From: JAHJRJ01 sp037443685
GTDB taxonomy: Bacteria; Bacteroidota; Ignavibacteria; UBA10030; BY39
Direction of reading: 5' to 3'
Assembly: GCA_037443685.1 (NCBI GenBank)
Contig: JBBINX010000033.1
Coordinates: forward strand, 1 to 21,883
DNA length: 21,883 nt
Made by a program: the position numbers and the translations under genes. The notes under the pieces were generated by a model. The model was not told where the DNA came from. It made no database searches and saw only the letters and a list, made by a program, of their open reading frames with translations. Positions within the stretch are counted from its first letter, which is position 1. Each line of letters begins with the position of its first letter. Shown here piece by piece: positions 7,387 to 16,508 of this stretch.

Positions 7387-10383
7387 TTATCTTATAAGTA
7401 TCATCTTCCGCACCGACTGAAAATCATTCACTTTCAATTTATAGTAATATACTCCGCTTGAAAGTTGGTTTGCATTAAATACGATTGTGTAGCTTCCCAT
7501 ATCTTTATGCCCTTCTTCTAATTTCATTATTTCTCTTCCAAGCATATCATAAATCCTCAGCTCAACATTTCCCCCAGTAGGTATCTGATACTTTATTCTT
7601 GTACCGGAGTTAAACGGATTCGGAAAATTTTGCATTAATGAATAATTTACTGGAATATAATTTTGTTCATCTACTTTAACCGGCGCATCTAAACCACCAG
7701 AGAGCAATACCACATGCCCTTGGTTAGAACCAGCCAAAATTTCTAAGCTATTATTCCCATCTAAATCAGGAACGATTGCAACTTCCCTAGTTTGTGTTGA
7801 ACCACCAAATGTATGTTGAGCTAAAATAGAACCATTGTTACCTTTTACAATAAGTGTCCCCAGCGGTTGAGAAGCGATCACAACATCATCATAACCATCG
7901 CCATTTAAATCAGGGATTACAGTTATACCCATTGTATTACCTGATGGAATATTCCAAATGATATTACCATTAGCACCGTTGAGACACATTGCGCCTCCAC
8001 CGAGAGTCGCTACAACAATTTCATCAATTCCATCTTTGTCAATATCCTTTAGACAGCCGAATTGCAAAACTCCTTGATTACCTGTTGGTGTTGACCAAAC
8101 CTGTATACCGGTCAAACTGTTAATTCTATAAACCGGTCCCCAGAAAGCACCGAGTATAACATCTTCTCGGGTCTCACTTATAGGTAAAATTAAAAGTTCT
8201 TTACCACCACCGCTAGCAGATGACACTGGAAAATCCCAAATAATATTTCCGTTTGCACCACTAAATGCAGTCGCTTTGTATGCAGCTTCGCCTACGGTCC
8301 CGATAACATCTGGGATTCCATCGTTATTAATATCACGAATCGCAGCAACCGCGTGTGTAAATCCGAGCAATGGTGCTTGCCATATTATATTTCCGTTCAC
8401 TCCATTGAATAAATATACACTACGTCTTCCCCCGATACCACCCGATTGTGTAGCAGCTGCTGCAGCAATAACGTCCGGGACACCGTCGTTATTATAATCT
8501 TTGCTGACATTTACACCTGTAAAGTCACCAAGAGAATAAGACCCCGGATCATCTGTCCCGTATTTCCAAAGCATCGCACCTGTTTTACCATTTATTGCAT
8601 AAACAGTTTCGTTTCCTCCACCAGTACCAATAACTACATCGTTATAACCGTCACTATTGAGATCGCTTGCAATGGCGAGTGCTTTTTGATAAGAATAATC
8701 CCCAGTCGTACCAATAGATCCTGCGCTACTACTTGAGATATATGTATTAAAAGCCCATATTGAATCATTTCCAATGGATGAATTACCACTCACTGCCATC
8801 GTCCAATAATTTTCGGTACAAATAATTACATCCGGTTTTCCATCTTCGCTAATATCACTGATCGCTCTGATACCTTTCACGGTTCGGGATGTATTCGATA
8901 CTGGATGGTCGGGTACTGTATAATTCCAGAACGGAACACCTAGAGCTAATTGTGTTGCATCACCAGTTCCGGATAGGGTAATTTTTTTACTGGGTGAATT
9001 TAAAGAATTATTTTCTAATGTTAATAAATCGAGAAATGGGCCAGCAGATTTAGGGAAAAACCAAACTCGAATATTTTTCGAACTGACAGGAGCAATTGTC
9101 AACGGGAAGGAATTAGATTCGATAAAAAAATCAGACGTTCCGAATGAACCAGAAGAAATTGTTAACGATTGAGTACCGTGGTTTTCAATTTTAAGCTGCC
9201 AACTGCTTGTACTATTTACCCTCCTCATACCAAAATCATAACTCGTAGGAGTTGATATATATGCATAGGGATATTGACCCTTGCTAGTTAATCTTATCGC
9301 CTGAGGAGGGCGAGTTATATCGTTGTGATATATTACTATGTGAGCACTGTCTACACCATAGGCAATGGGTTTAAATGTTATATAAAAATTTAAAGATGAA
9401 CCTTGCGAAATTGTTTGCGGTGTGATTAAACCATGAAAATAATTTGGAGAAAAAAGTAGTTTTGCACTATCAAGTCTTAACGCTCCCGTACCTATGTTTT
9501 GAATAGTTGCTGTTACACTAACACTATCGCCTAAATTTACCCAGCCATTATCAAAAAATTTTATTGGTATATTTATGGCGGGTGTTCCTCCACCTCCTAA
9601 ATCATATTTATAAAGCACTTGACGTGTTGTTGGACCGCCAACCGGACGAGCAATCAACCATAAATACTCACCATCGTATCCTAAACCTCTCGGATTAGAG
9701 TCGGTTGTTGGTGGTTCAGGCATTTGAATCGTTTTTACTGTATCCCGTCTCACAGGATCATAAACATATAAAAGATTCAAATTAGGTTCCCCGCTCAATA
9801 TATCCATTGCATAATAAATATAATTTCCATCCCACGCGATTCCCGTAGGTTGGTCACCATAAGTGAAAAAACTATCTACAATGGATTTTGTATTCCAATC
9901 AACTTTCAACACTCTTCCAGGATTAGGATAGTACTGAGTAGCCCACAAGTAATTACCGTCCCATACCACATCTCCAATATATCTAGAACTTCTTAGACTA
10001 TCTATTATTACACCGTTTGATGTTGACTTAATAATAGTACAAGAAGCTGTATAACGCTTTACATAATAAAAATTTGATGCCTCATCGTAACCTAAACCTT
10101 GACTTTGACCAAAAGAAATTGTTGTACTGTTTACAGAATCAACTATATTTCCATTTAAATCAAGTTTGTATATTCTGCCGTAATTATATACCGTTGTAGT
10201 ACTAGTACCACTACTTACGAATAAATTTGTGCCATCACCACATATACCATACGCTTGATTCCAGTATGTTGTATTTGGTAGGGGGATTGTTTTAATAATA
10301 CTTTGTGCATTTAGAAATGTTATGACAAAAAAAAGAATAATAATTTCTAAAAATACTTTCTTAGATAAGTTTCGAATTGTCAC
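7387..10383 (-). CDS. Secreted FG-GAP/PQQ-like propeller protein with ASH-type domains and T9SS sorting domain
   Basis: 998 aa, GTG start with AGGAG 8 nt upstream. The signal peptide ends near FLNAQS (residue ~28). Residues ~30-270 form a YVTN/NHL-like propeller (repeats G-x-x-x-D-G-x-[YN]-[LI]-[WY] such as VVWDGNYLWAT, GIAWDGNYIYYA, GLGYDGEYLWLI). Two ASH/choice-of-anchor D Ig-like domains follow (~275-370, ~372-476; for example SYDFGMRRVNSTSSWQLKI). From ~480 to 890 there are about eight ~50-aa repeats that pair an FG-GAP-like calcium loop (D-[ILY]-[ND]-x-D-G-x-[PD]-[DE]-V) with a PQQ-like G-x-x-G-x-x-[IL]-W strand. The C-terminal ~85 residues (NFPNPFNSGTRIKY... SSGVYYYKLKVNDFQSVRKMILIR) are a T9SS type A sorting domain. 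Likely an outer-surface or released adhesion or carbohydrate-binding protein; no catalytic residues are recognised. It is the first gene behind the promoter at 10480-10508, so it probably heads the three-gene secreted-protein unit. Confidence 0.93.
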   Translation of the reverse strand: MTIRNLSKKVFLEIIILFFVITFLNAQSIIKTIPLPNTTYWNQAYGICGDGTNLFVSSGTSTTTVYNYGRIYKLDLNGNIVDSVNSTTISFGQSQGLGYDEASNFYYVKRYTASCTIIKSTSNGVIIDSLRSSRYIGDVVWDGNYLWATQYYPNPGRVLKVDWNTKSIVDSFFTYGDQPTGIAWDGNYIYYAMDILSGEPNLNLLYVYDPVRRDTVKTIQMPEPPTTDSNPRGLGYDGEYLWLIARPVGGPTTRQVLYKYDLGGGGTPAINIPIKFFDNGWVNLGDSVSVTATIQNIGTGALRLDSAKLLFSPNYFHGLITPQTISQGSSLNFYITFKPIAYGVDSAHIVIYHNDITRPPQAIRLTSKGQYPYAYISTPTSYDFGMRRVNSTSSWQLKIENHGTQSLTISSGSFGTSDFFIESNSFPLTIAPVSSKNIRVWFFPKSAGPFLDLLTLENNSLNSPSKKITLSGTGDATQLALGVPFWNYTVPDHPVSNTSRTVKGIRAISDISEDGKPDVIICTENYWTMAVSGNSSIGNDSIWAFNTYISSSSAGSIGTTGDYSYQKALAIASDLNSDGYNDVVIGTGGGNETVYAINGKTGAMLWKYGTDDPGSYSLGDFTGVNVSKDYNNDGVPDVIAAAAATQSGGIGGRRSVYLFNGVNGNIIWQAPLLGFTHAVAAIRDINNDGIPDVIGTVGEAAYKATAFSGANGNIIWDFPVSSASGGGKELLILPISETREDVILGAFWGPVYRINSLTGIQVWSTPTGNQGVLQFGCLKDIDKDGIDEIVVATLGGGAMCLNGANGNIIWNIPSGNTMGITVIPDLNGDGYDDVVIASQPLGTLIVKGNNGSILAQHTFGGSTQTREVAIVPDLDGNNSLEILAGSNQGHVVLLSGGLDAPVKVDEQNYIPVNYSLMQNFPNPFNSGTRIKYQIPTGGNVELRIYDMLGREIMKLEEGHKDMGSYTIVFNANQLSSGVYYYKLKVNDFQSVRKMILIR

Positions 10384-10479
10384 TTTATTTTCTCCTGTTA
10401 AATTCTATCAAAATAGTACTTTACCAGCGGGAAAAGCGATATCACGATAAAGCGAAATACTGAGGAAATTTGTATATGC

Positions 10480-10508
10480 AATATAATGAAACCAATTTAT
10501 GATGTCAA
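10480..10508 (-). promoter_or_regulatory. Sigma70-like promoter for the secreted-protein genes
   Basis: Minus strand reads TTGACA (10508-10503), exactly 17 nt, then TATATT (10485-10480). This is a perfect -35 and a five-of-six -10 at optimal spacing. The predicted transcript start near 10473 leaves a 5' UTR of about 90 nt before the GTG at 10383. It lies in the 157-bp gap after the pgeF stop. The form differs from the TTTG/TAnnTTTG promoter typical of Bacteroidia. Confidence 0.75.
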
Positions 10509-10540
10509 GTTATTATAAGTAGATTTTTATGATATTTTTG

Positions 10541-11293
10541 TTATCCTACTAACCCAATTACTCCCATCATTCTCCCGGATTCATTAAAATCCCTTCGGTA
10601 AGAATGGAATAAATCAGCTCTACAAATAGTGCAAAAATCTGAGATTTCTATGTTCTTTTCTTTTGCACCGGATTTTTTAAGTTCCTCTTTCGTAAAAAGT
10701 TTTAAATCCAAATGCGATTTCTTGTAAGCTTTGCGAATCACAAACTCATCATCGAACCTTCTTGCGACATCTTCTCCAACTTCGTAACAACACACACCAG
10801 CAGCCGGACCGACATAAGCTATTAAATCGGAAGGTGAAGTGTTAAACTCTTCTTTCATCAACGTTATTGCGTGCGAAACAATTTTCATTTCACTCCCGCG
10901 CCAGCCAGCATGTATTACACCAACAGCTTTATTTACTGAGTCGAATAAAAATACTGGCAAACAGTCGGCAGTACTAACTGTTAAATAAACACCGACAGAA
11001 TTTGTTATCAAGCCGTCGCAGGCATCATAACCGCCCCGATCATAAACTCGCTTAACTAATCCACCCTGAACTTGCCGCGGTATAGCAAGTTCATCCAAAC
11101 CAATGTGTAAAACACCAAAAAATATTTCGCGGTTTTTGAGCACATTTAATCTTTCATCTCCGACATCGAAACTCAGGTTCATTCCGAACGGTTCGGGACT
11201 CACTCCCCCTCTTCTGGTACTAAAACTGAATTTTATCTCTTTATATTTGGAAAATTTTTCTGATAATATTATGGGAATATCTGACATCTTCAT
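10541..11293 (-). CDS. pgeF: Peptidoglycan editing factor PgeF / YfiH-LACC1 family (multicopper-oxidase-fold purine nucleoside enzyme)
   Basis: 250 aa, the usual family length. Family hallmarks: STRRGGVS near residue 26, VSTADCLPV with C111, VIHAGWRGSE with H128, and GPAAGVCCYEVGEDV near 160. Characterised relatives (E. coli YfiH, human LACC1) bind zinc through His-Cys-His. They have been described as adenosine/purine nucleoside phosphorylases and, for YfiH, as proofreading peptidoglycan precursors; the protein is cytoplasmic (no signal peptide). Here the conserved QVHG motif reads QVQGG at 74-78, so the first His ligand is replaced by Gln76 (codon CAG) while C111 and H128 remain. The start ATG overlaps the TGA of the upstream kinase gene as ATGA, implying translational coupling. 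A second ATG two codons inside is possible. Family membership is sure; activity is uncertain because of the His loss. Confidence 0.93.
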   Translation of the reverse strand: MKMSDIPIILSEKFSKYKEIKFSFSTRRGGVSPEPFGMNLSFDVGDERLNVLKNREIFFGVLHIGLDELAIPRQVQGGLVKRVYDRGGYDACDGLITNSVGVYLTVSTADCLPVFLFDSVNKAVGVIHAGWRGSEMKIVSHAITLMKEEFNTSPSDLIAYVGPAAGVCCYEVGEDVARRFDDEFVIRKAYKKSHLDLKLFTKEELKKSGAKEKNIEISDFCTICRADLFHSYRRDFNESGRMMGVIGLVG

Positions 11294-14200
11294 ACTTGTA
11301 TATTTGGCAGTTTGATTACAAACGTCGTCCCTACTCCTTTTTGGGTTGTATAGTAAATCGTACCATTTAATTCGTCAATTGTTTTTTTAACGATAGCTAA
11401 ACCCAAACCCATACCTTCAGTTTTTGTTGAAAAGTTAGGTTCGAAAATTCGTTTACCTATTTCTTCAGGAATTCCGTGACCGTTATCGCTAATACTTATT
11501 TCAACAATTTCGTCAACTCTACGAGTTGCTACAGTAATATTACCCCTTTCATTCATGGCTTGTATCGAGTTTCTGATAATATTTATAAAAGCCCGTCGCA
11601 ATTCGTCCCTGTCAGCATTTAAATATAATTTTTCTGTGTCAAAATTTATGATAAAAACTACGCGTGTGTATTGCTCGAAAAGTCGTATCGCTTCACTCAG
11701 TATCTCATTCACATCGCATACACCTAATCGTCGCTCGGGCATGCGGGCGAAATCAGAAAATTCAGTTGCTATTCTCGAAAGCACTTCTATCTGCTCGTTA
11801 ATCATTTGAACTGATTGATTGATAATTTCATCAAAATTTTTAACTCCATCTTTATATGCACGCTGCAGATGTTGAACGGCTAATTTAATAGGGGTCAACG
11901 GATTTTTTATTTCGTGAGCAACTTGTTTAGCCATCTCTTTCCACGCAAGCTCCTTTTGATGTTTTATTAATTCTTCTCGGCGTAGTTTCATTTCTGATGT
12001 CATTAGGTTAAAAGCAGTTTCTAATTCACCGAATTCATCCCTGCTTCCTGTTTTAATTCTGTAATCAAGATCGCCCGATGCAACTCTTCTTGTTGCTTCA
12101 CTCAATCGTTTAATCGGTTTTGCAATTTGATTTGATAAGATCGTGCCGAGTGCAATAAATACTATAAAAATAATTGAGTACGCACCAAATAAATATGCAT
12201 TTCGCTTTGCCATTTCTTCCTCAACCGAACTTTGCTTGAACAATGTGGGAACGGACAAAACTCCTAGCAACTCACCCGTATCCGATTTAATTGCCCGATA
12301 ACTGACCATATACTGATACTTACCGATACTTTGATTTTCGGTGAAAAATCTTTTCCCGAGAATAACAATATTCAAATACGCCGTAGAACTTAATCTGACA
12401 TCTAACAATTCTGCGTCGAATAATTCACGTCGCGTGCTCTCTTTTAAATAGATGTTTTCATAAAGATTAAAATCTATTCCTGTGCTTTTTGTTATCGATT
12501 CACACACTGAAAAATCAATTTGCGATAATCGTTCATCATTTTTATTGCTGATGTAATTGAAAAGTTGAGAAAGGACAATCGAAGTTTCACTATCCAATGA
12601 GGTACGACTCATTTCTTCTGCTGTATTCTTAGCAAGTTGACGGTTGTAAATCGCTGCGATTACCAGCGGGATTAACGAAACCATAATGAAAGCTGTTAAT
12701 AATTTCGATCGGAAACTAACAGATATTTGGGGGAGTTTTATTATCTTCCAGATAATGTAAAATAGGTACATTATCCCTGCAATCGCTGTAATAAAGATTA
12801 ATAGCTTTAGAATATTTAAAAGCTCAATTAGAAATCCAGCTGGCTCGGCATTCAATACAATCCATTTTTCGGTGTCGTCCTTTGCTCGAACATAGATTGT
12901 CTCATAAATTTTATTTTCAATTTTTTCGTTCTTAAAATAACTACTTCGTTTTGCTGTAGAGAATGTTTCTGAAACTATTTCGGGTGCGGAATATTCTTTA
13001 GGGAACTCTTGACTCGTTGTATAAACAAGATTCCCTTTTAAAAACTCAGAGTAGTAAATATTTTTATAGTACGACTTAAAATCATCACGGACATAAGTTT
13101 TTAGTATTTCTGGTGATTCGGTTTGGAATAATTCACCCCTCGAACCCCCAACTTCAACTCGTACACTACCAATCAATATACTGTCCGTCGCAAATAATGG
13201 TGAGTAACCTACATAATATTTTGAAGTTCCAGTAACATCTTTTTGCTCTCTAATAAAAATTGACTTTCTCGCTGGTAAAAAATATTTTAATTCTTCGTTG
13301 TCTGTTGGAAGAGTCCCGATTTTAAATCTACTTACAATTCTCCCATCTCCATTATAGATGGAAACCAAACAATTTACACCTTCACGACTGAGAATGCTTT
13401 TCGCCCATCCTGTAAAAGCCAGGTTTCCTGTGTACAAATCTTTCTTTAATACTTCTTGTTTATAGGATTCAATTATTTGATTTAATGATTCATCTACTAT
13501 AAAAGTAAACCAATTATCTATAGGCTGCGATAATTCTTTTGCGTATGCTTCCAACTTTTCCCGCACATTTTCTTTGTCCTTAAGATAAAGTGAAAAACCC
13601 AAAACAAGTATCGAAAATGTAACAGCTAATACTACTAAATATCCTTTATTATTAACTGTTCCGACTGTTAATTGTTTTTCAACGAGGATCCCAACGAAAA
13701 ACAATGCAGCGATAAATATAATTCTAACTGATTGGGTAGTTAATGGATTCGGATGCACCACACCATACAGATAGCTTACTATAAAATAAACAATCAAAAC
13801 TAAAATCCATTTTATATATATATTTTTAACACCTCTAAAAATTCTACCTGTTTGAATAACGAAAAATACCCCTATAATTATAAGCGCAATTGAAATCAGC
13901 AAGAGACTAAGGAGCATAATTCCCAATTCAGCGGATGGTATTAGTGCTGCAGCATCAACATACTTCAAGGTTGAATCAAAAACTGTGCTATTGATAATTG
14001 CTAAATAACCACGGAATAATACAATGAAAATCGTAGGATATAAAATTACCCATACAATTGAAGAAAACCATCGATTATTTTTTATTTCTTGTTGGGGTTG
14101 AATTTTCTTTACAACGTCAAAATAAAGAAAGAAGATACTACTCAATAACACGATTGCAGTAATCAGTAGTTCACCGATTGACCTCGCTAATCCAAATCCA

Positions 14201-15168
14201 AACTTTGATGCAAAAATACTCGGGTCGAAAATTTTAAGTTCAAAAAAATCAGACGGAAAGTTACAAGCCAACCATATGTACCGCACTATCCATAAGAGCA
14301 CAATTGTGACAACCGCTCGATAAATTAACGGCAACCGTTTATAGCTTACTCTAATAATTAAGTACGAGACGAGTACAGTGAGAAGTACAGACAAAAATAA
14401 ACGAACTTTAGAAATATTACTCTCAACTTCTTCAATCGCAGCTGATAAAGTCGGTGCATCGATATAAGCATATCCTAAATTGTTTGAAGAAATTCCGATC
14501 AACGGTACCGAGATTGTTTCCGCTGCATTTGACTCTTTTGCATCCGGAGTGAAATTATATTTTGAGGGAATATCAAGTTTACGGATAAACGTTCCTTCGA
14601 AAATATCGGAACTGATGAACCGATTACTAATCGGAAATTTAACATCGAATAGCTTGTTGAAACCTACAGTACCCAAGTACACTCCGTTGTAAATGATCGG
14701 TTGTTGCAAATTTAAAATTGTAAAAATAGACCCTGGGGTTATGTGGGAGGTTGCCGTGCTTGATTTGATAAAATTGTTAAGAGACACTAACCCGTTAGTC
14801 CAAGCTAACAACACACCTACACTGTCAAAAACCTCAAACCGAGTTTCAACAGTCTGATATTCTTTCAATATATTAAACAATGCAACATTATCACCCGAAG
14901 CCACCGCAGTTAATAAATCGTTCCTCTCTGAGAGTTTTTTAGTTAAGACCATCCCAGCATTCTGGAATTGATCGAATTCGTGTTTTACTTCTGAAATTAT
15001 TCGATTCGTTTTTTCTTGCTTAATGGTCTCCCAATTATTCCTGATTGATATAACAAAAATATTCTCCCCTACATATGTTCCAACAATGATCAGTAAAATA
15101 AAAAAGACGATATATATATATCGCCTTTTATAAAAACTATTAAACAATTTCGATGATAGGAGCCGCAT
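11290..15168 (-). CDS. Very large NtrY-like membrane sensor histidine kinase
   Basis: 1292 aa, well above the ~700-750 aa usual for NtrY. TM1 is at ~17-39, then an extracytoplasmic segment (~40-255). A multi-helix membrane block follows (about eight helices between ~258 and 528), a second extracytoplasmic domain (~530-790), two helices (~795-815, ~835-852), a third extracytoplasmic domain (~853-995), and a last helix (~998-1018). The cytoplasmic part is HAMP (~1010-1062, IAKPIKRLSEATRRVASGDL), a DHp domain with the phospho-acceptor in AHEIKNPLTPIK (H1085), and a HATPase domain with N-box Asn1200 (NIIRNSIQAMN), D1228 in DNGHGIP, and GMGLGLA (1252-1257). All catalytic boxes are intact, so an active kinase is expected. 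No receiver or response-regulator gene is in the window. It lies 16 bp after the DUF4783 gene and overlaps pgeF by 4 bp. Signal and partner are unknown; an envelope stimulus is an inference from the neighbours. Confidence 0.95.
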   Translation of the reverse strand: MRLLSSKLFNSFYKRRYIYIVFFILLIIVGTYVGENIFVISIRNNWETIKQEKTNRIISEVKHEFDQFQNAGMVLTKKLSERNDLLTAVASGDNVALFNILKEYQTVETRFEVFDSVGVLLAWTNGLVSLNNFIKSSTATSHITPGSIFTILNLQQPIIYNGVYLGTVGFNKLFDVKFPISNRFISSDIFEGTFIRKLDIPSKYNFTPDAKESNAAETISVPLIGISSNNLGYAYIDAPTLSAAIEEVESNISKVRLFLSVLLTVLVSYLIIRVSYKRLPLIYRAVVTIVLLWIVRYIWLACNFPSDFFELKIFDPSIFASKFGFGLARSIGELLITAIVLLSSIFFLYFDVVKKIQPQQEIKNNRWFSSIVWVILYPTIFIVLFRGYLAIINSTVFDSTLKYVDAAALIPSAELGIMLLSLLLISIALIIIGVFFVIQTGRIFRGVKNIYIKWILVLIVYFIVSYLYGVVHPNPLTTQSVRIIFIAALFFVGILVEKQLTVGTVNNKGYLVVLAVTFSILVLGFSLYLKDKENVREKLEAYAKELSQPIDNWFTFIVDESLNQIIESYKQEVLKKDLYTGNLAFTGWAKSILSREGVNCLVSIYNGDGRIVSRFKIGTLPTDNEELKYFLPARKSIFIREQKDVTGTSKYYVGYSPLFATDSILIGSVRVEVGGSRGELFQTESPEILKTYVRDDFKSYYKNIYYSEFLKGNLVYTTSQEFPKEYSAPEIVSETFSTAKRSSYFKNEKIENKIYETIYVRAKDDTEKWIVLNAEPAGFLIELLNILKLLIFITAIAGIMYLFYIIWKIIKLPQISVSFRSKLLTAFIMVSLIPLVIAAIYNRQLAKNTAEEMSRTSLDSETSIVLSQLFNYISNKNDERLSQIDFSVCESITKSTGIDFNLYENIYLKESTRRELFDAELLDVRLSSTAYLNIVILGKRFFTENQSIGKYQYMVSYRAIKSDTGELLGVLSVPTLFKQSSVEEEMAKRNAYLFGAYSIIFIVFIALGTILSNQIAKPIKRLSEATRRVASGDLDYRIKTGSRDEFGELETAFNLMTSEMKLRREELIKHQKELAWKEMAKQVAHEIKNPLTPIKLAVQHLQRAYKDGVKNFDEIINQSVQMINEQIEVLSRIATEFSDFARMPERRLGVCDVNEILSEAIRLFEQYTRVVFIINFDTEKLYLNADRDELRRAFINIIRNSIQAMNERGNITVATRRVDEIVEISISDNGHGIPEEIGKRIFEPNFSTKTEGMGLGLAIVKKTIDELNGTIYYTTQKGVGTTFVIKLPNIQV

Positions 15169-15184
15169 GTAATCTTAGTTCGGT

Positions 15185-15643
15185 TCAGTATAAGTTAATT
15201 TTATCGATTATCCATTTACCATTGGTTTTTGCGAGTGCAACATAGACTTGTGTGAATTCCCTGTTCCCTTTATACCGAAATGAAGCTCGACCCGTTGCAT
15301 AAGGTATCTGATCAGCTTCGCCGAAAGTTGTAAATGAAAACCCCAAAGGTTTACGAACACCGATATAATTTTTTAATATATAGTAAGCTTGGTTTCCGCT
15401 GAAGACTCCGCTTTCACCTGAGGGTAAATTTATATATACTCGATTCCCAAAATAACTTGAAAACGCGTCAACCTCTCCTTCATCAATTCCTTTTTCTATA
15501 GCTGCAAATATTGTTTTATAATTTACCTCAAAATGTTGAGATAATTGTAAATTCAGGGGTTGCTCTGAATCGGTTACTTGTGCAACGGTGGTGGCACAAC
15601 TAATTAGAAGCATAATAATAAATATTTTCATTCTTTTTTCCAT
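15185..15643 (-). CDS. DUF4783 family exported protein (NTF2-like)
   Basis: 152 aa from ATG at 15643 (MEKRMKIFIIMLL). An ATG four codons later (15631) has GGA-AAAAAGA just upstream and is equally possible; a longer frame to 15673 would put charged/aromatic residues ahead of the signal peptide and is less likely. The signal peptide ends near CATTVAQ. The mature part fits DUF4783, an NTF2/SnoaL-like fold: IFAAIEKGIDEGEVDAFSSYF, then INLPSGESGVFSGNQAYYIL, then GRASFRYKG...FTQVYVALAKTNGKWIIDKINLY. Members occur in Bacteroidota and Chlorobi; no biochemical role is established. It sits between the lipoprotein gene and the kinase gene, with 16 bp to the latter, so it could be a periplasmic partner of that kinase (inference only). 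Confidence 0.85.
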   Translation of the reverse strand: MEKRMKIFIIMLLISCATTVAQVTDSEQPLNLQLSQHFEVNYKTIFAAIEKGIDEGEVDAFSSYFGNRVYINLPSGESGVFSGNQAYYILKNYIGVRKPLGFSFTTFGEADQIPYATGRASFRYKGNREFTQVYVALAKTNGKWIIDKINLY

Positions 15644-15698
15644 ATAATATCTACAATCAAAATAACGTATCAAAATTTAAAAGTCAATTATTTTCAAC

Positions 15699-16508
15699 CT
15701 ACATCCTGCTTTCGGCACCAGGCCCGAGTTTGAATATCCGAGGTCCTTCTATCAACGTCCGCTTAAGATATGGATTACCTTTTTGAAGTTGGTATACCCA
15801 ATCGAAGACCACACGTGATGATGAAAGCGATACCACACGAAATTTTGTATACCTATCGTCGTGTGTCCAGACAATATAAGTTTTGCCAACAGATAATACT
15901 ACGTCTTTTGTAGGCGACCATCCACTCGATGGAGCAATCTCAATATCATAAAGCGATTTGGTATATCCCATATCTTTAATATCGGTATCATCCCATACAT
16001 TCATATAATAAACACCATTATAATATTCAAAAAATATGTCTGTGTAATCATCATTATATTGACCTATTGAGTAAGTCGAAAAATCATAACCGGCTGTCGA
16101 TGGCCTTGTTCGATAATCGTTTAGGATAGTTCCATATCCTTCCGGTCGCGGTGTAGCAAAAGCTTCTTCGCGGCTCAAGACACTCTCGTTTCCATCGTAA
16201 TCGAATGCAGATACAGCGTAATAGTATGTCTTTCCATTCGTTACGCTTCTATCTATGAAATAATCCTGCTGAGTTGTTCCAATGTATAGATACCTACCAC
16301 TATACGATGTGCTAATGTAAACTCTGTAACCCGCTAAATCTCGTTCATAATTATGATTCCAATACAAATTAACCCGGTTGTCTCGCCCAATAGCAAATAA
16401 ACCACGCGGAGCGTTAGGAGGATTTGTATCGGGTGCCATCATATCATATTGGCATCCGGAAAATATAATTGAAGCTATTATGATAATTGCTGTTAGAATA
16501 TCTTTCAT
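15699..16508 (-). CDS. Fibronectin type III domain lipoprotein
   Basis: 269 aa. Residues 1-18 are a lipoprotein signal peptide with lipobox FSGC (Cys19), followed by QYDMMAPDTNPPNAP. Residues ~32-118 form one FnIII domain, with the marks APRGLFAIGRDNRVNLYWN, DLAGYRVYIST and TYYYAVSAFDYDGNES. The remaining ~145 residues are rich in Tyr, Asp and Trp (YYNGVYYMNVWDD) and match no family I can name. AAAGG lies 7 nt before the ATG. It is probably anchored in the outer or inner membrane facing the periplasm or surface. As first gene of the lipoprotein-DUF4783-kinase-pgeF run (gap 25 bp after its stop), it may be a ligand-binding or structural envelope component. Confidence 0.9.
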   Translation of the reverse strand: MKDILTAIIIIASIIFSGCQYDMMAPDTNPPNAPRGLFAIGRDNRVNLYWNHNYERDLAGYRVYISTSYSGRYLYIGTTQQDYFIDRSVTNGKTYYYAVSAFDYDGNESVLSREEAFATPRPEGYGTILNDYRTRPSTAGYDFSTYSIGQYNDDYTDIFFEYYNGVYYMNVWDDTDIKDMGYTKSLYDIEIAPSSGWSPTKDVVLSVGKTYIVWTHDDRYTKFRVVSLSSSRVVFDWVYQLQKGNPYLKRTLIEGPRIFKLGPGAESRM

